Made by a program: the position numbers and the translations under genes. Below are positions 6,717 to 9,597 of a stretch of DNA of 9,597 bases, in pieces. The stretch covers positions 1 to 9,597 of the forward strand of contig CANBTO010000155.1 in assembly GCA_947372405.1 (NCBI GenBank), written 5' to 3'. Each line of letters begins with the position of its first letter. The stretch's first letter is position 1. Source of the stretch: Verrucomicrobiaceae bacterium. Its GTDB lineage: Bacteria > Verrucomicrobiota > Verrucomicrobiae > Verrucomicrobiales > Akkermansiaceae. The notes beneath the pieces were generated by a model. The model was not told where the DNA came from, did not search any database, and worked only from the letters and a program-made list of their open reading frames with translations.

Positions 6717-8231
6717 ATGGGGGTGACGAATCGGACGCTATTGCTCGCGGCATTCTGTGGATTGCTCTCTCTAACATCCCGTGGCGTTGAATACTCCGCG
6801 CTGTGGGGCAAGGACGGCGAAAAATGGGATCCCGCAGGCCGCCTGCCGGATGTCTCGTATGCCGGCTACGCCTGCGGCGAGAAACCGATCCCCAAAGTCC
6901 CCGTCGCGGCCAGCGTTCGCGACTTCGGTGCGAAGGGCGACGGCGTCACGGATGATTCCGAGGCTTTCTTAACAGCCATCGCGAAGACCGGACGCGGTGC
7001 CATCGCCGTTCCTGCGGGGCGTTACCGGATTTCCAAAATCCTTGAAATCAACAAACCGGGAATCGTCCTTCGCGGTGCGGGTCCCGGGAAAACGGTTTTC
7101 GTCTGTCCGGTGCCGCTCAATGACATCAAACCCAATTGGGGACAGAACACCGGTGGCCGGAAAACCTCCAATTACTCATGGTCCGGCGGCATCGTCTGGT
7201 TCACGGGTGCTGGTGACGGCAAGCGCATCGGGAGCATCACCGCTAGTGCCAGTCGCGGCAGCCACCTCATCCACGTGGATGGAAACACCGCGGCGCTCAA
7301 ACCCGGCGATTGGATCGAAATCCGCGTGAAGGATGATGAAAACCGCTCGCTGTTGGAATTCCTCTATTCCGGCGATCCAGGCAATCTCTCCTCGATCAAG
7401 CCCGGCACCCACCGCACCAACTTCGTCACGCGGCTGAAGGCTGTTGGCAACGGCGTGTTGGAAACGGAGCGCCCATTGCGCATCGACGTCCGGCCCGAAT
7501 GGACGCCGGAAGTTTACACCTACGCTCCTGCCGTCACCGGCAGCGGCATCGAGGACATCGGCTTCGAGTTTCCCGCGCGGCCGTATCAGGGCCATTTCAG
7601 CGAGCTCGGTTTCAATGCCGTGGCCTTCAGCGGCGTGGCGCATTGCTGGGCGCGCAACCTCGTCATCACGAACTCCGACAGCGGAATCTTAGCCGGCGGT
7701 CGATTCTGCACCCTGGAGGGCATCGTCTGCCGCACGGACGGGGTGAAGGAAAGCGGCGGGGTCTTCGGCCACCACGGACTCACTCTATCAGGTCACGACA
7801 ACCTCTGCACCCGTTTCACCATCCGCCAACGATTCGTCCACGATCTCTCCGTGGAACGGGGCGCTGGAAATGTCTTCTCCGTCGGCTCCGGCACGGACCT
7901 TTGTTTCGACCACCACAAGCGCGCGCCTTACGAAAACGTCTTCACGGATCTCGACATCGGCGAGGGGACGCGCATGTGGAAATGCGGCGGCGGCAGCAAC
8001 CTCGGCCGGCAGTCCGGAGCTCGTGGCACTTTCTGGAACATCCGCGCCAGACATGCGCAGAAGCTTGCCGAGGTCTTCGGCCCGCCGTCGATGAATTACG
8101 TCGCCGTGCAGACCAAGGAGAAGTCTGTGACGGAAATCACCGGCCGCTGGTTCGAAGCGGTTCCTCCCGCGGAAATCCAGCCCGCGAACCTGCATCATGC
8201 CCAACTCATGAAGCGGCTGGGTGCGAAGTGA
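6717..8231 (+). CDS. Secreted right-handed beta-helix protein, pectate-lyase-3-like polysaccharide lyase/hydrolase
   Basis: A 504-aa exported protein. A signal peptide is visible (NRTLLLAAFCGLLSLTSRG, residues 5-23). The mature protein begins with a segment of the type GRLPDVSYAGYACGEKPIP (41-59), common in secreted beta-helix enzymes of soil and marine bacteria. The hallmark of Pectate_lyase_3 / GH28-like beta-helices follows: VRDFGAKGDGVTDDSEAF (67-84). Later come VPAGRYRIS and GIVLRGAGPGKTVF, then short repeats ending in N or D turns (IEDIGFEF, NLVITNSDSGILAGG, CTLEGIVCRTDG), consistent with coils of a parallel beta-helix. Such proteins cut polyuronides or related polysaccharides. The conserved GH28 catalytic Asp pattern was not found, so lyase or hydrolase action cannot be decided. 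The gene lies 131 bp after the AraC gene on the same strand and is convergent with corA. It has no Shine-Dalgarno sequence; the start is supported by the signal peptide. Confidence 0.8.
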   Translation: MGVTNRTLLLAAFCGLLSLTSRGVEYSALWGKDGEKWDPAGRLPDVSYAGYACGEKPIPKVPVAASVRDFGAKGDGVTDDSEAFLTAIAKTGRGAIAVPAGRYRISKILEINKPGIVLRGAGPGKTVFVCPVPLNDIKPNWGQNTGGRKTSNYSWSGGIVWFTGAGDGKRIGSITASASRGSHLIHVDGNTAALKPGDWIEIRVKDDENRSLLEFLYSGDPGNLSSIKPGTHRTNFVTRLKAVGNGVLETERPLRIDVRPEWTPEVYTYAPAVTGSGIEDIGFEFPARPYQGHFSELGFNAVAFSGVAHCWARNLVITNSDSGILAGGRFCTLEGIVCRTDGVKESGGVFGHHGLTLSGHDNLCTRFTIRQRFVHDLSVERGAGNVFSVGSGTDLCFDHHKRAPYENVFTDLDIGEGTRMWKCGGGSNLGRQSGARGTFWNIRARHAQKLAEVFGPPSMNYVAVQTKEKSVTEITGRWFEAVPPAEIQPANLHHAQLMKRLGAK

Positions 8232-8359
8232 TGGTGGTCCGGGCGGATGGGCCGAGGTGCTGGCTGGTATCTTCATCCGCGTCCGCTGGCATTTCCGGGT
8301 GTGTCTCTTGAGATTTGATAGAAGAAACAACAGCCCTTTTCGAATCATGGCGGAACCGC

Positions 8360-9451
8360 TCACAACCACTTCATCCTGCGGAACAGCGCGAGCTGGCCCA
8401 CGGCGATGATGAACATGACGGCTAACAGGCAGACATATCCATAAGGGTGATGGAGCTCGGGCATGTTGAGCGGAAACTTCTCGCCGGTGGGGGATTCCGC
8501 TGCGAAGTTCATGCCATACACTCCGACGAGGAATGTCAGCGGGATGAAGATGGAGGTGATCACGGTGAGCACGCGCATGACCTCGTTGGTGCGCAGCCCG
8601 ACGCTGGAATGATAGAGTTCCATCAGGCTTGTGGTGAGTTCCTTGTAGGTTTCCACAAGGTCCATCAACTGCACGGTGTGGTCATAGCAGTCGCGCAGGA
8701 ACACCCGGGTGGGCTGGGTGATGAAGCCGGAGTCGTCGTGAAGCAGGCCGTTGACCACGTCGCGCAACGGCCAGACGAAGCGCCGCATCTGGGTGAGGCT
8801 GCGCTTGTATTCGTGCAGGGTGAGCACCATCTCGCGGGTGGGGTTTTTCAAGAGGTCGGTTTCAAGTTCCTCGATGTCCTCGCCGAGGGAGTCGAGGACC
8901 GGGTAGTAGTGGTCGATGATGGTGTCGAGCAGGGCGTAGGCGAGGTAGTCCGCTTTGGATTTGCGGATGAAACCGCGCCCTGAACGGATGCGCTCGCGGA
9001 CCGGGTCGAAGACGTCGAATACGCCCTCCTCCTGCACGGTGATGAGGAAGTTTTTCCCGAGGAAGACGCTCACCTGCTCGCCACACATCGCGCGGCTGTG
9101 GTCCTCATAGACCATTTGTGCGATGATGAAGATATAGTGGTCGGTGGATTCCACTTTCGGCCGCTGGCCGGTGTTGAGCACGTCTTCCAGGGCGAGGGGA
9201 TGAATCTTGTATCGCTCGCCGAGCAGTGTCAGCGCCTCGACGTCGCCAAGGCCGTCGATGTTGATCCAGGTGACTTTCCTGACGTCGAACGGTTCGCTCA
9301 GTTCACGGGCGTTGGCGATTTCGCGCTCGGAGTGGTGGTCCTTGTCATACTCGATGATGCGGATTCTGGGTTTGCTGGTTTTGCCATCGACCAGATGTGG
9401 GACAAGTGTGGCCGGAGAAGATCCGGGCGGGCCGTGGCGCTTCGTGAACAT
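8360..9451 (-). CDS. corA: CorA-type magnesium/cobalt transport protein
   Basis: A 363-aa inner-membrane divalent-cation channel of the CorA family (Mg2+, often Co2+ or Ni2+), which works as a homopentamer. A large cytoplasmic N-terminal domain (about 1-280) includes HPLALEDVLN and the long stalk helix. Two C-terminal membrane helices follow (about 283-301 and 338-357). The YGMNF selectivity motif is at 302-306, at the end of the first helix, and MPELHHPYGY continues the periplasmic loop. That loop has about ten more residues between GMNF and MPEL than in the compact Thermotoga-type protein. The C-terminus (RRMKWL) is basic, as expected on the cytoplasmic side. The ATG at 9451 has only a weak GGCGGA upstream. 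The gene is convergent with the beta-helix gene and probably unrelated to the carbohydrate locus. The 128 bp between the two stops shows no clear terminator. Confidence 0.95.
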   Translation of the reverse strand: MFTKRHGPPGSSPATLVPHLVDGKTSKPRIRIIEYDKDHHSEREIANARELSEPFDVRKVTWINIDGLGDVEALTLLGERYKIHPLALEDVLNTGQRPKVESTDHYIFIIAQMVYEDHSRAMCGEQVSVFLGKNFLITVQEEGVFDVFDPVRERIRSGRGFIRKSKADYLAYALLDTIIDHYYPVLDSLGEDIEELETDLLKNPTREMVLTLHEYKRSLTQMRRFVWPLRDVVNGLLHDDSGFITQPTRVFLRDCYDHTVQLMDLVETYKELTTSLMELYHSSVGLRTNEVMRVLTVITSIFIPLTFLVGVYGMNFAAESPTGEKFPLNMPELHHPYGYVCLLAVMFIIAVGQLALFRRMKWL

Positions 9452-9514
9452 GTCCGCCAGTGTATGGCGTGCGGTAGCGGAATCAAGGCCGCTCGACTGA
9501 AGCGGGGCGGATCC

Positions 9515-9597
9515 TCACCACGGGCGGTTGCGGACCCGTAGCAGCGCGGCGAGCATTCCCCAGGCATCGCGGATCGGTTTCACCGTTCCGCCCTTTT
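9515..9597 (-). CDS. Possible C-terminal tail of a gene entering from the right edge
   Basis: One minus-strand frame is open from the right edge to a TGA at 9515-9517 and reads GGTVKPIRDAWGMLAALLRVR near its end. The amphipathic, basic tail of the form 'RDxWxxLxxLLRxR' resembles the C-termini of some family-2 glycosyltransferases, but 26 residues are too few to assign a family. A GTG inside the frame could instead be the start of a meaningless 22-codon reading frame. The spacing (63 bp upstream of the corA start, same strand) is normal for consecutive genes. Confidence 0.35.
   Translation of the reverse strand, partial: KGGTVKPIRDAWGMLAALLRVRNRPW

Noticed and set aside
8243..8280. Inverted repeat GCGGATG / CATCCGC after the beta-helix gene as a terminator
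   Set aside because: The loop is about 24 bases and no T-tract follows on either strand, so a rho-independent terminator is not supported.

Overview
This GC-rich window carries seven genes (one cut by the left edge) and possibly the tail of an eighth. Several features point to a heterotrophic bacterium of the Planctomycetota-Verrucomicrobiota group, most likely Verrucomicrobiota: an exported Gfo/Idh/MocA oxidoreductase with a twin-arginine leader, a ThuA + DUF6807 ('PmoA-like') fusion, a secreted esterase and beta-helix protein, and starts with little or no Shine-Dalgarno sequence. This assignment rests on gene content and is an inference; there is no rRNA or other marker gene here.

Layout. 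Positions 1-440 (minus) hold the N-terminal end of a GspE/PilB-type ATPase, running off the left edge and unrelated to the rest. Positions 666-5503 (minus) hold a tight four-gene operon. In transcription order it encodes a ThuA-DUF6807 fusion, a TIM-barrel sugar isomerase/epimerase, a Tat-exported Gfo/Idh/MocA oxidoreductase and a secreted alpha/beta esterase, with gaps of only 13, 18 and 22 bp. A divergent AraC-type regulator (5584-6585, plus) shares an 80-bp promoter region with this operon. A secreted beta-helix (pectate-lyase-3-like) protein follows on the plus strand (6717-8231). A CorA-type Mg2+/Co2+ transporter (8360-9451, minus) is convergent with it, and the C-terminal tail of another minus-strand gene may enter from the right edge.

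How it fits together. The AraC regulator, the four-gene operon and the beta-helix protein look like one carbohydrate-use locus of about 7.5 kb. The beta-helix enzyme would cut an extracellular or periplasmic polysaccharide and the esterase would remove acyl groups. The oxidoreductase, ThuA fusion and isomerase would then process the released sugar by oxidation and isomerisation chemistry. The substrate cannot be read from the sequence. No transporter, TonB receptor, sulfatase or canonical exo-glycosidase lies in the window.

Non-coding signals are modest. There is a plausible sigma-70-like promoter and a small inverted repeat between the divergent genes, and interleaved inverted repeats just upstream of the beta-helix gene. 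A pentamer, CTAAC/GTTAG, is concentrated between 1647 and 6775. No tRNA, rRNA, CRISPR array, insertion sequence or phage gene was seen.
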